A stretch of 64,000 nt of DNA from CAZVED01 sp964626205 (GTDB taxonomy: Bacteria > Patescibacteriota > Patescibacteriia > SG8-24): contig CAZVED010000002.1 of NCBI GenBank assembly GCA_964626205.1, forward strand, positions 62,001 to 126,000, written 5' to 3'. This document shows, piece by piece, positions 25,058 through 32,958 of the stretch; positions within the stretch are counted from its first letter, which is position 1, and every line of letters starts with the position of its first letter. Made by a program: the position numbers and the translations under genes. Under the pieces are notes generated by a model that searched no databases, was not told where the DNA came from, and saw only the letters and a program-made list of their open reading frames with translations.

Positions 25058-27151
25058 TCAGGATTTGGACTCCGTCGCATCCTTCGGCATACGGTGCAGA
25101 CCGGACAAGTACAGCGTCGGCGACGACAGCCACGACCACCCTACTGCAAGGCGAAGTAGTGTGCGGCTGACCGTGATTGCCGAGAACATCGAGACGATCA
25201 CGCCGAGACCGAGCGTCAACGCGAAGCCCTTGATAAGGCTCGTGCTCGTGTAGAAGAGGATGACGCAGGAGATAAGCGTCGTGAAGTTCGAGTCGCGGAT
25301 GGAGAGCCAAGCGCGGCGGAAACCTTCATCAACCGAGGAGCCGAGCGTACGTCCGCGAAGGATCTCTTCTTTCATGCGCTCGAAGATGAGGACGTTCGCA
25401 TCTACGGCCATACCGACGGAGAGGATAAAGCCAGCGATGCCGGAGAGTGTCAGCGTGACCGGGATAACCTTGTACAATGCGAGGTTGATGGTGGAGTACA
25501 GGACCAACGCGAGAACGGCGATGAGGCCGGCTAAGCGGTAATAGAGCAGCATGAACGCCGCGACCGCGAAGAAGCCGAGCATGCCAGCGCTCAACGAAAG
25601 ATCCAGAGACTCCTTGCCAAGCGTGGCGCCGACGGACTGCTGGCTCTCCAAGCGAATTGGGACTGGGAGCGCACCAGCGTTCAGGCGGCGAACCAGCAAC
25701 TTGCCCTCCTGAATGGTAAAGTTGCCCGTGATAACAGCGCTTCCATCATGAATGGTCTCATTGACGGTCGGAACACTGATCGCCTCGCCGTCGAGGTAGA
25801 TGGCGACCGGCTTACCGATGTTGCGCGACGTAATATCGCGGAATAGGTCGCGGCCCTCCTCATTGAACTCCAAGCCGACCTGCGGAGCATTAGTGTTCGG
25901 CTCGAACTGCAGCGTGGAGCGCTTGAGATGCTTGCCAGAGAGCTCCGTCGCCTTCCACGGATCGACCGGCGGGAGGTAGTCGAAAGCGGTCTTCACGGAG
26001 GCAAGGACGTGGCGCAATCGATACTCCTGGACCGTCCGCTCGTCATGTTTGAGGATGACGTGATAGCCAAACGCGGACTCTGCCGGCTCCGCGCTGATAG
26101 CACCCTTTGCGAGCGCGAAGACGGCGTCTTCGAACGGCGCCACCATCATACCGCGACCGAACCAGCCAAGCGTACCACCGAGCGGACCGCTGCCGCCGTC
26201 CTCGGAGCGCTCCTTCGCGAGGTCAGCGAAGTTCTCTGCCGTCGCCATGGCGATGATGTCCTTTGCCGCGGCAAGCGCCTCTTCTTTGGTGCGCGTCGCC
26301 GTGCACCCCGTCGCTCCGGTCCAGCAGACGAGAATATGCGAGGCCTCAACCTCTTGTGCGCCATCGCGGCGCTCTTCGATCTTTACGATATGATGACCCG
26401 CCTCAGTCGTGACGATGGACGGGAGAACCGTTCCCGCTTCCTTGCCATCCACTGCCGCATACAGCACCGGATCGATGGCCGTCGGACCGACGAAGCCCAT
26501 GTCACCACCATTCCCCTTCGTCGTGACATCATCAGAAAACTCGGCAGCGAGCGCGGCGAGATCTTCTCCATCTGTCGCTTTCGCGAGCACATCATTCGCC
26601 TTGGTGAGTGCCGCAACATTATGCGCAGCCATGTCCGCCTTCTCTTCTGCGGTCAGCTCGCGCTGCGGCTCGACCTCGCCGAACTCCTTGAATTCAAGAA
26701 GCGGTGTTTCGCCAATAAGACGAATGGCCTCAGAGATGTCGCTGATGCCTGCGAGGTCCACAATGACGCGCCAGTCCTCGCCCGACCGGTTCGTTTGGAC
26801 GAGCGGCTCGGACACGCCGAACGCGTTCACGCGGCGCTCAATGACATCACGGACGCCAGAGATGGCCTCCGCACGCTCTGCCTCGTCGACGTTCGCGACG
26901 TCCGCCACGTAGACGAGATGCGTGCCGCCTTGCAGATCGAGACCAAGACGATAGGGAACGCTCCAGAAATGCGGGACGGATGCGCCCGTCTTGGCGTTCA
27001 CCCAATCGGCGGCGGCATTCCAGTACCTGCCGTCAGCGATGCTGCCGGTGATGATGAACAGTGCGAGGACGAAGACAGTCGCCCGGCGGACGCGTCCGCG
27101 CGGCGTCTTGGGGGCGAAGATGGAGCCCAGGAACGAGAGGGGTTTTGCCAT
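25058..27151 (-). CDS. secD: Protein translocase subunit SecD with two inserted parvulin-like domains
   Basis: 697 residues against about 615 in E. coli. Normal SecD parts are the first membrane helix (25-39), YRLGLDLQGGTHLVY (67-81), the P1 base, the P1-head region around 420-505, and five C-terminal helices with VDANVLIFERMKEE (583-596). Between residues about 165 and 375 lie two parvulin-type peptidyl-prolyl isomerase modules: a divergent one (about 170-262, with FSDDVTTKGNGGDMGFVG and TTEAGHHIVKIEE) and a canonical one (about 268-370, with ASHILV, FADLAKERSED, GGTLGWFGRGMM and FGYHVILKHDE). The frame is continuous, so this is a fusion, not an artefact. The export-driving subunit may thus carry its own prolyl isomerase or chaperone outside the membrane. 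Start chosen at 27151. Confidence 0.93.
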   Translation of the reverse strand: MAKPLSFLGSIFAPKTPRGRVRRATVFVLALFIITGSIADGRYWNAAADWVNAKTGASVPHFWSVPYRLGLDLQGGTHLVYVADVANVDEAERAEAISGVRDVIERRVNAFGVSEPLVQTNRSGEDWRVIVDLAGISDISEAIRLIGETPLLEFKEFGEVEPQRELTAEEKADMAAHNVAALTKANDVLAKATDGEDLAALAAEFSDDVTTKGNGGDMGFVGPTAIDPVLYAAVDGKEAGTVLPSIVTTEAGHHIVKIEERRDGAQEVEASHILVCWTGATGCTATRTKEEALAAAKDIIAMATAENFADLAKERSEDGGSGPLGGTLGWFGRGMMVAPFEDAVFALAKGAISAEPAESAFGYHVILKHDERTVQEYRLRHVLASVKTAFDYLPPVDPWKATELSGKHLKRSTLQFEPNTNAPQVGLEFNEEGRDLFRDITSRNIGKPVAIYLDGEAISVPTVNETIHDGSAVITGNFTIQEGKLLVRRLNAGALPVPIRLESQQSVGATLGKESLDLSLSAGMLGFFAVAAFMLLYYRLAGLIAVLALVLYSTINLALYKVIPVTLTLSGIAGFILSVGMAVDANVLIFERMKEEILRGRTLGSSVDEGFRRAWLSIRDSNFTTLISCVILFYTSTSLIKGFALTLGLGVIVSMFSAITVSRTLLRLAVGWSWLSSPTLYLSGLHRMPKDATESKS

Positions 27152-27171
27152 AGTCTGGGGTAAAAAATGGT

Positions 27172-27187
27172 CTGCGGATATCCGCAG
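27172..27187. promoter_or_regulatory. Perfect 16-bp palindrome before secD
   Basis: CTGCGGATATCCGCAG is its own reverse complement. It lies 20 bp before the secD ATG, overlapping a weak promoter (minus strand TTGCTG at 27185-27190, 17-bp spacer, T-run). Its position suggests an operator, but no matching regulator is in view. Confidence 0.5.
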
Positions 27188-27291
27188 CAACCCGTATAGT
27201 CTAGGGAATGAGGCAGATTCATGCAACATGCCACGACCCCGGAAAACCATATACGGTCAAGACGACGTCCGACTCGACGTTACGGATGCCC

Positions 27292-27320
27292 TTGAAAACC
27301 CGGCTCTGCTCCGGTATGTT
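27292..27320 (+). promoter_or_regulatory. Promoter of the 27347 gene
   Basis: TTGAAA (27292-27297), 17-bp spacer, TATGTT (27315-27320). Leader about 20 nt with AGGAGA. Confidence 0.75.
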
Positions 27321-27346
27321 CTCCTGGCGTATCCAGGAGAATCGAC

Positions 27347-28069
27347 ATGGACGATGCAAACCTGCTCCTTTCTAAGCACGCGACTGCGCTCGACACGGCG
27401 ATGGAAGCCGATGATCAGGAGATCGCATCGCTGAAGCAAACGCTCCAGCAGACGCAGATGCGCCGCTCACTGCGCTACAAGATGCGCAAGGACATCACGA
27501 ACGTACAGACCTTTTTCGAACCGTTCGGCCTCTGGCGACCGGAGCCGGGTATCTGGACCTTCGTCCGTGCCTACGAAACGCGCGATGGCATCCTCACCGA
27601 TGTCACGCCGCTCGTCATTCCGGACATCGTGATCGAACGCACATGGCATCGCCCGACGCCTGAGACGCGCGGGAAGTCGGAACGGCGCATGACGTCGACA
27701 CCCATCGCTCCGGAAGAGGTCATCACGGAGGCCACGTCCCGCTACCCTGACGCGAAGTTCGTCCGCGGAACGTTCGCCGATGCGCTCTGGCAACCGTGTC
27801 CGAGCTGCGTCCAACCTGCGTTCCTGACCTTCACCTACCTGCCACCATTGCCGGACGACGATCAGCACTCCTTCCGGTACGAGTCGTTCGAAGTGAACCG
27901 TATCTGCTTCGACTGCGAACGTATCGATGACATCGCGATGTACACCCATGAACGCGACTACCCAAGGAGTCATGGGCGCGTGACCGCCGAAGAGAGGGCT
28001 CGACACCTCGCAGAACGAGAGGCTGTTCCGCTCCTCAAAGCCTTCACCTACGTTCCCTCCAAGGACTGA
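27347..28069 (+). CDS. Orphan protein with two CxxC pairs, 240 residues
   Basis: 240 residues. N-terminal coiled coil (about 5-45), a middle domain with GLWRPEPGIWTFVRAYETRDG, and a C-terminal part with CPSC (about 150) and CFDC (about 186), which together could bind zinc. No family recognised. A CCAGGAGAA ribosome-binding site lies 5-6 bases before the ATG. Monocistronic: own promoter, and a terminator shared with rlmN on the other strand. Confidence 0.8.
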   Translation: MDDANLLLSKHATALDTAMEADDQEIASLKQTLQQTQMRRSLRYKMRKDITNVQTFFEPFGLWRPEPGIWTFVRAYETRDGILTDVTPLVIPDIVIERTWHRPTPETRGKSERRMTSTPIAPEEVITEATSRYPDAKFVRGTFADALWQPCPSCVQPAFLTFTYLPPLPDDDQHSFRYESFEVNRICFDCERIDDIAMYTHERDYPRSHGRVTAEERARHLAEREAVPLLKAFTYVPSKD

Positions 28070-28074
28070 AACGC

Positions 28075-28101
28075 AAAACCGCCCTGTCATGGGCGGTTTT
28101 T
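28075..28101. terminator. Bidirectional terminator
   Basis: Stem AAAACCGCCC / GGGCGGTTTT with A-run and T-run, between the convergent 27347 gene and rlmN; it overlaps the last codons of rlmN. Confidence 0.85.
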
Positions 28102-29115
28102 CTTTCCTGATTCCTTGTTCGCCAGCTGTCCACAGGCCGCGTCGATATCCTCGCCGAAGCTGATGCGGTGTGTCACGGAGACCCCTTTCTTGATGAGCCG
28201 ATCCATGAACGCCGAGCGGTTCTCGCGAGGAGAGCTCACATACGCTCCTGTCGTGTGGTACTTGATGAGGTTCAGGTGATAGAGCGGCTTCGCGAGGAGC
28301 GTCGCGAGCTCGTCAGCGACCTCCGGCGTGTCGTTGAGATCCTTGATGAGCAAATACTCGAACATCACCTTGCGGTTGGTCTTCGCGACGTACGTCTCGA
28401 TGGCCGGCATGAGCTTCGCGAGCGGGTACGCGCGATTGACCGGCATGAGGCGCGTACGGAGGTCGTCGTTGGGCGCATGGAGCGAAATCGCAAGGTTGAA
28501 CTGCTGCGGCTCGTCGGCCATGCGCAGGATGCCCGCGACGATGCCACAGGTGGAGATGGAAATGTGCCGCGCGCCCATGGAGAATCCCTTCTGGTCATTG
28601 AGCGTTCGTGCGGCCGTCATGACGGCATCGTAGTTGTGCATCGGCTCGCCCATGCCCATGAAGACCATGTTCGTAACCTTCTCGCCACGCGGCTTGAGCA
28701 AACGTGCGAAGAAAAGCACTTGGTCCACGATCTCCGCGGAGGTGAGGTTGCGCTTGAGGCCCATGGTGCCGGTGGCGCAGAACGTACAAGCCATCGGGCA
28801 GCCGGCCTGCGAGGAGACGCAGACGGTGTTACGTCCGCCATGATGCTTCATGAGCACCGTCTCGATGACGTTACCGTCCGGCAGCTTAAACGCGGCCTTG
28901 ATGGTGTCGCCGCGCGAGGACTCTTGTTGGCGGACGATCTCGAAGTCGAAGATTGGAGCTTCGGCATGCAGCTTCGCTCGAAGCGCTGCGGAAAGCGTGG
29001 TGACCTCGCTCCAATCGGAAACCAAGCCCTTATAGACGGCTTCCTTAATCTGGTCGAGGCGGAACTTCGGCTCCCCCGCCTCTTCGAGGATGGTCGTAAC
29101 GCGTTGGATATCCAT
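28087..29115 (-). CDS. rlmN: Dual-specificity 23S rRNA/tRNA adenine-C2 methyltransferase RlmN
   Basis: 342 residues. The radical SAM cysteines are in CPMACTFC; TNMVFMGMGEPMHNYDAV and ISISTCGIVAGI are family motifs. The two mechanistic cysteines correspond to the C-terminal one in DIDAACGQL and the one in TCG. RlmN methylates A2503 of 23S rRNA and A37 of some tRNAs. The promoter (29133-29161) leaves a leader of about 11 nt without a ribosome-binding site. Confidence 0.95.
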   Translation of the reverse strand: MDIQRVTTILEEAGEPKFRLDQIKEAVYKGLVSDWSEVTTLSAALRAKLHAEAPIFDFEIVRQQESSRGDTIKAAFKLPDGNVIETVLMKHHGGRNTVCVSSQAGCPMACTFCATGTMGLKRNLTSAEIVDQVLFFARLLKPRGEKVTNMVFMGMGEPMHNYDAVMTAARTLNDQKGFSMGARHISISTCGIVAGILRMADEPQQFNLAISLHAPNDDLRTRLMPVNRAYPLAKLMPAIETYVAKTNRKVMFEYLLIKDLNDTPEVADELATLLAKPLYHLNLIKYHTTGAYVSSPRENRSAFMDRLIKKGVSVTHRISFGEDIDAACGQLANKESGKKNRP

Positions 29116-29132
29116 AAAATGGAGAACGGGGC

Positions 29133-29161
29133 ACTCTAGCGCATCCGCACGAAAATATCAA
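29133..29161 (-). promoter_or_regulatory. Promoter of rlmN
   Basis: Minus strand TTGATA (29156-29161), 17-bp spacer, TAGAGT (29133-29138). Confidence 0.75.
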
Positions 29162-29181
29162 GTATCGACAGGGTGCGACGG

Positions 29182-29210
29182 TTGACGCGGGCGTAAAAAC
29201 GAGCTACGCT
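29182..29210 (+). promoter_or_regulatory. Promoter of the 29238 gene
   Basis: TTGACG (29182-29187), 17-bp spacer, TACGCT (29205-29210). The same two hexamers with the same spacing occur at 30957. Confidence 0.8.
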
Positions 29211-29237
29211 CGGATGTCCTGCCTACGGAGGTGCGCC

Positions 29238-29837
29238 ATGGAGGACCATGAAGAGTATGTACGCCCTCGCTGCATCATCGCGCTCATTGGGCCATTAGGG
29301 TCCGGCAAGCGGACGCTCGCGGCAAAGGTCGCGGACCTGTACGCGGCGTCGCATGCGGACCAACTCACGCTCTTTCCTCTCAGCACGACACGAGTGGTCG
29401 GTACGCGACCGAACGATGTCTTGTTCTTCCGACATCTGCATCCGCTGCACTTCGGAGCGCTCGCGCTTGCCGGACGCATCGTCGACGCGATGGAGCATCT
29501 CGGCGAACGGTACGGCTACAACCGCAACCAGCTCGACGAGACGCTCGAGCGCAAGGACATCATCTCTCCCATGCGCGCACAGGCGGTCGTCGCCCTGCGC
29601 CAGCTCGGCTACGTCGTGCACGTCGTGCGCGTCATCGCCAAGGATCGGTACGGCGAGGCACGCATGGAATGCGACCGTGACCCGCTTGTCCGCGCCTGCT
29701 CGCTTCGGGCGGACATGACGCTCATCAACGTCTTCGATGATAACGGTCTCAAGATGTCCGTGAACCATCTCGCTTACCTCGTGACCATGTGGACCGGCTA
29801 CGAGCATCCTGTCCCGAAAGGTATCCCGCTTCTCTAG
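29238..29837 (+). CDS. P-loop protein, nucleotide-kinase-like
   Basis: 199 residues from the ATG at 29238, which follows a CGGAGGTG ribosome-binding site; an in-frame ATG at 29214 lies near the promoter. The Walker A motif is GPLGSGKRT, followed by a helix (LAAKVADLY). The rest fits a small kinase fold (LFFRHLHPLHFGA, RKDIISPMRAQAVVALRQLG, RVIAKDRYGEARMECDRD), close to dNMP or guanylate kinases, but no specific family is certain. Stand-alone gene with promoter and terminator. Confidence 0.75.
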   Translation: MEDHEEYVRPRCIIALIGPLGSGKRTLAAKVADLYAASHADQLTLFPLSTTRVVGTRPNDVLFFRHLHPLHFGALALAGRIVDAMEHLGERYGYNRNQLDETLERKDIISPMRAQAVVALRQLGYVVHVVRVIAKDRYGEARMECDRDPLVRACSLRADMTLINVFDDNGLKMSVNHLAYLVTMWTGYEHPVPKGIPLL

Positions 29838-29843
29838 AACGGA

Positions 29844-29872
29844 AGACCGGCGCACGTGCGCCGGTCTTTTTT
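29844..29872 (+). terminator. Terminator of the P-loop gene
   Basis: Twelve-bp inverted repeat AGACCGGCGCAC / GTGCGCCGGTCT followed by a T-run. Confidence 0.85.
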
Positions 29873-29887
29873 CATTCCGTCAGGCGA

Positions 29888-30895
29888 CTACCTCTTCCGC
29901 GGCGGCGTCATGCCGAGATATTTCCGCCATGCCGCACGCGCGACGAGGAAGACAATCCACCAGAAGAGCACGAACGGGATGAGGACGCCGATACCGATGA
30001 TGACGAGCCAGATGAGCCCGACGAGCATGGCCTGGAAGACGCGGACGAGCGCCTGCGCGGCTTCTTTCATGCTCGTAACCGGACGGAATTCCTTCGTTGG
30101 GAGGCGCACGGCGGCCTCTTCTGCAAGCGAGACGCTGATCGTCGAGAACGACGTCTGGTTCTCGAGATACTGCCGCTGCCCTTCGAGAGCTTCGATCTGA
30201 TAACGGACGTTGGAAAGCTCGCGCTGTACCGCAAGGATGTCTTCCACGCTGGTGGCGCGATTGAGGATCGCGAGGTACGTCGTTTCTTGTGCCTTGGCAT
30301 TACGCAGCCGCGCCTCGAGGTCCGTATACTGTTCGGTGACATCCTGCCCAGAGACGGATTCGCTCTTCACGACATTCGCGATGCCTTTGATCTCCGTCAT
30401 CGCCGCCTCGAACATGTCGGACGGGACACGAATCGTGACGTAGCCGCTGAATGTGCCATCACCGCGCTCGTTCACCGACGACTGCTGCACGAACCCTTTC
30501 TGCGCCACGGCGATCACCGAGATACGGTCAATGCCTTCTTGGACACTATCGACCACGAGGTTGAGGCTGGCATTCTTGATGACACGTTGCTCGACATCGG
30601 CGGCGGTCGGGCCAGCGGACGGCTGCATCGGCGGCATGATGCCGATCTTCGCCTCGCCGAACGACGCGTCCATGTCCGGTGCCGGCATCCCGGCAGGGGC
30701 AGAGACCATGTCGTACGCCACACCGCGTGCGGACTCTTCTGCGCCAAGCCAATTCGCGGACGAACCGTCTGTCTGCATCATCACACTACCGGTCGAAAGT
30801 CGGATTCCAGACTTTCCTTCAAACATCGTCAGAAGTACCGCGAGCGCGAGCACGCCGAGCAGTACAATGGCGATACCTTTCGTTCGGTCATTCAT
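29888..30895 (-). CDS. DUF4349 membrane protein
   Basis: 335 residues from the ATG at 30895 (30901 also possible; neither has a ribosome-binding site). An N-terminal membrane helix (about 8-25), a low-complexity linker rich in Met/Ala/Gly, then the DUF4349 core: VIKNASLNLVVDSVQEGID, GYVTIRVPSDMFEAAM, VTEQYTDLEARLRNAKAQE and a coiled coil ELSNVRYQIEALEGQRQYLE. A C-terminal membrane segment (about 290-325, LVWLVIIGIGVLIPFVLFWW-like) and a basic end follow. Function unknown; such proteins face the outside of the membrane. Confidence 0.85.
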   Translation of the reverse strand: MNDRTKGIAIVLLGVLALAVLLTMFEGKSGIRLSTGSVMMQTDGSSANWLGAEESARGVAYDMVSAPAGMPAPDMDASFGEAKIGIMPPMQPSAGPTAADVEQRVIKNASLNLVVDSVQEGIDRISVIAVAQKGFVQQSSVNERGDGTFSGYVTIRVPSDMFEAAMTEIKGIANVVKSESVSGQDVTEQYTDLEARLRNAKAQETTYLAILNRATSVEDILAVQRELSNVRYQIEALEGQRQYLENQTSFSTISVSLAEEAAVRLPTKEFRPVTSMKEAAQALVRVFQAMLVGLIWLVIIGIGVLIPFVLFWWIVFLVARAAWRKYLGMTPPRKR

Positions 30896-30956
30896 GACCA
30901 TAAGAACTGTTGGGTCAGTTAGATAACTACAGGCAGTATAGCACATTCCCGTCACC

Positions 30957-30985
30957 TTGACGCCGGATCCCGTTCCTGCTACGCT
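30957..30985 (+). promoter_or_regulatory. Promoter of the 31033 gene
   Basis: TTGACG (30957-30962), 17-bp spacer, TACGCT (30980-30985). A TGCTATACT extended -10 for the DUF4349 gene lies close by on the other strand. Confidence 0.8.
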
Positions 30986-31032
30986 GGCACGTCCGTCATC
31001 CCGACGGATCGATGCTTTTCTCGGAGGGTCCC

Positions 31033-31686
31033 ATGCACGATGTCCGTTCCACCTTGCTCCGACTGCTGTCCGCGAAGATGTCCGCCAACGAAGCCGAACG
31101 CCGCCTCATGATCCTGCGTCCCCTGTGGGACGAGGAGTACGACGGCTGCCTGTCGGCGCCCGCGGAAATCGCCACCGACAGTCTCATTCCCGCGCTTCAG
31201 TCCGCGCTCGACCGCAACAACCATGCCGACGTGCGCATCGCGGTCGTGAGCCTGAGCTCGCTCATCGCCCCGGAGCTGCCGTTCGCAACGAAGCGCGCGC
31301 AGGCCCAACACGCCATCCGCTTCCGCGAGTCGGCCTACGCCGCGGTCCGGGAATCGACGGCGGAGAACTTCCTCTCCCTGCTCCATCGCTCCGTTCCCGG
31401 CGGCCTCGCCATGCTCGACACCGTGCTCTTGCCGGCGGACCTCACGCACGAACGGCACTCCACGGTGCTCCCCTGCCTCGAGTCGTACGCCAAGCCCGAC
31501 GCCAAGCAGATCCGCAAGGCGCTGCTCTACGTCTACCTCGACTGCTCGCTCCACGAGAAGCTCGCCGGGGTCGCAAAGCGCATCGAGCGCATCTGCGAAC
31601 TCGCGAGCACGAAGGCCGTCCCGTACGGCATCCGCCACTCCGATCCGGGCGAAGCACACCCCGCGTTCCTGTTCATCGCCGGCTGA
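31033..31686 (+). CDS. Orphan helical protein, 217 residues
   Basis: 217 residues, start set by CGGAGGG just before the ATG at 31033. Mostly helical and soluble: LLRLLSAKMSANEAERRLMI, IPALQSALDRNNHADVRIAV, RESTAENFLSLLHRSVPGG, and a C-terminal ERICELASTKAVPYGIRH. The regular helix pairs could be HEAT-like, but I cannot name a family. Promoter identical in both boxes to that of the 29238 gene; terminator follows. Confidence 0.78.
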   Translation: MHDVRSTLLRLLSAKMSANEAERRLMILRPLWDEEYDGCLSAPAEIATDSLIPALQSALDRNNHADVRIAVVSLSSLIAPELPFATKRAQAQHAIRFRESAYAAVRESTAENFLSLLHRSVPGGLAMLDTVLLPADLTHERHSTVLPCLESYAKPDAKQIRKALLYVYLDCSLHEKLAGVAKRIERICELASTKAVPYGIRHSDPGEAHPAFLFIAG

Positions 31687-31710
31687 GCGACGTGCTCACC
31701 AGCAAACGAA

Positions 31711-31744
31711 AGACCCGCACCATCAATGGTGCGGGTCGTTTTTT
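31711..31744. terminator. Bidirectional terminator
   Basis: Stem ACCCGCACCAT / ATGGTGCGGGT with a T-run on the plus strand. On the minus strand it follows the stop of the small 31743-31889 frame. Confidence 0.8.
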
Positions 31745-31889
31745 ATTGCGTCGGTTCGTAACACTTTGCCGCATGAGACGAGACGGACATGGCGATGCAG
31801 CGCGTAGTGCACGATGGGTACCTCTTTCGAACCTTTAGGTTCGACAAGAGGTGCCCGGAGATGCACGGCTTCGTGCTGCGGTCCGCCAT
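31743..31889 (-). CDS. Possible small Cys-containing protein, 48 residues
   Basis: An ATG at 31889 lies 7 bases after the stop of the coiled-coil gene and opens a 48-codon frame that ends exactly at the terminator. The product would be basic with four Cys (C9, C27, C31, C43). The DNA contains a long inverted repeat (GGGTACCTCTT...AAGAGGTGCCC, around 31816-31857), which could instead be the real feature here. The weak AACGGA is the only ribosome-binding candidate. Treat as tentative. Confidence 0.3.
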   Translation of the reverse strand: MADRSTKPCISGHLLSNLKVRKRYPSCTTRCIAMSVSSHAAKCYEPTQ

Positions 31890-31896
31890 TCCGTTC

Positions 31897-32361
31897 TTAT
31901 GCCGGCAAGAGTTCGCGCTCCTCTTCCTCCTCCACCTCAGCAACAACAGCGTCCTCGGGCATTGCGACAGCTTCCGCACGCGCGGCCTTAGCATCCTTTT
32001 CCTCGAGCTCCGCGTCCTTCACGAACTTCACAGCAAACTGCGGAACGTAACGGACGTTGTTCTCGTCGATGACCTCGACCGGTTCACCCTTCACGTACAT
32101 GTTGAGCGCGACGTCCGCGAGGAGCTCCGCGTCGTGCTTGATCTCATTGCCGAGATCGTCGATCTGGTTCGCGTCCGAGAGCGCCGCGGCCATGACCTGG
32201 GACTCGATGGACTTCTTGCGCTCCTTCATCGTCTTCAACTCATCGATGAGGTTGCGGTATTCGTCGTTCTGGGCGAGCTCGTCCTTGAACATCTTCTTGA
32301 GATCGGCGCGCTGGCGCTTGTTCGACTGGAGGCGCGTGTAGACTTCGATCAGGTTCGCCAT
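31897..32361 (-). CDS. Coiled-coil protein, 154 residues
   Basis: 154 residues from the ATG at 32361. Two long heptad-rich helices (about 3-50, QSNKRQRADLKKMFKDELAQ, and 55-85) are followed by VKGEPVEVIDENNVRYVPQF and a very acidic tail (EEEEERE). No signal or membrane segment. Family not recognised. No ribosome-binding site is evident. Confidence 0.75.
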   Translation of the reverse strand: MANLIEVYTRLQSNKRQRADLKKMFKDELAQNDEYRNLIDELKTMKERKKSIESQVMAAALSDANQIDDLGNEIKHDAELLADVALNMYVKGEPVEVIDENNVRYVPQFAVKFVKDAELEEKDAKAARAEAVAMPEDAVVAEVEEEEERELLPA

Positions 32362-32440
32362 ACGGGTTCGTCGTTTAGGGTTTTGAAGCCTGAGGATACC
32401 ACACCGACCGCGAGGCGCCAGCCGACGGTTGTCCACACAC

Positions 32441-32469
32441 GAAAAAGCCGCCCTCTCGAGGGCGGCTTT
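32441..32469 (-). terminator. Terminator of the 32471 gene
   Basis: Stem AAAGCCGCCCTC / GAGGGCGGCTTT followed by T on the minus strand. Confidence 0.85.
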
Positions 32470-32470
32470 G

Positions 32471-32950
32471 CTACCATGCAGGCCGATAGACGGCGATGAC
32501 GTCGCGGACCGGCGTGCCATCCTCCTTGGCACCGCTCGTCAGATGATGCCGGACGACGCGACGCTCCTTGGCGCTCGTGGACACCGCTTCGTCGTCCCCG
32601 ACTGCGAAGCCGATGTGGCTATGCGGCGTACCGTCGCTCTCCAGACGATCCTCCCACACGACGACATCGCCCGGACGTGACGACTGATCGGTCCGGTGCC
32701 ACCCCCGCTCGTCCAGCACCCGTCGCAAGGACGCGACGGTCGCGACCGGACGGTCAATGAGGCCAGCCAACGTCAGGACGGAGCTCGCAAAGACGGCACA
32801 GGAATACTCGCCGTCGTTCAGGACGTCCGTCACCGTCCCGTCATCCTTGCGACGCACAAAGAGCGACGCGAACATGCGCGTCCCCGGCGCGTTCTCGATC
32901 ATGCGCAGGTACGTTTCGAAACGGAGAGGTTCGAGGTTCTGGTCGGGCAT
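32471..32950 (-). CDS. Probable NlpC/P60- or CHAP-like cysteine hydrolase
   Basis: 159 residues. C51 (EYSCAVFASSVLTLAGL) and H112 (TPHSHIGFAVGDDEAV) are placed like the catalytic Cys and His of NlpC/P60 and CHAP enzymes, with RPGDVVVWED as the strand between. No signal peptide is visible, which is odd for a peptidoglycan hydrolase, so a cytosolic amidase or another substrate is possible. It starts 8 bp after the alkD-like gene stop. Confidence 0.7.
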   Translation of the reverse strand: MPDQNLEPLRFETYLRMIENAPGTRMFASLFVRRKDDGTVTDVLNDGEYSCAVFASSVLTLAGLIDRPVATVASLRRVLDERGWHRTDQSSRPGDVVVWEDRLESDGTPHSHIGFAVGDDEAVSTSAKERRVVRHHLTSGAKEDGTPVRDVIAVYRPAW

Positions 32951-32958
32951 AGGAATCC

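Noticed and set aside
25058..27151. SecD insertion as a misassembly between secD and a ppiC gene
   Set aside because: The frame is continuous on both sides, no duplicated flanks or N are present, and both SecD halves are complete.
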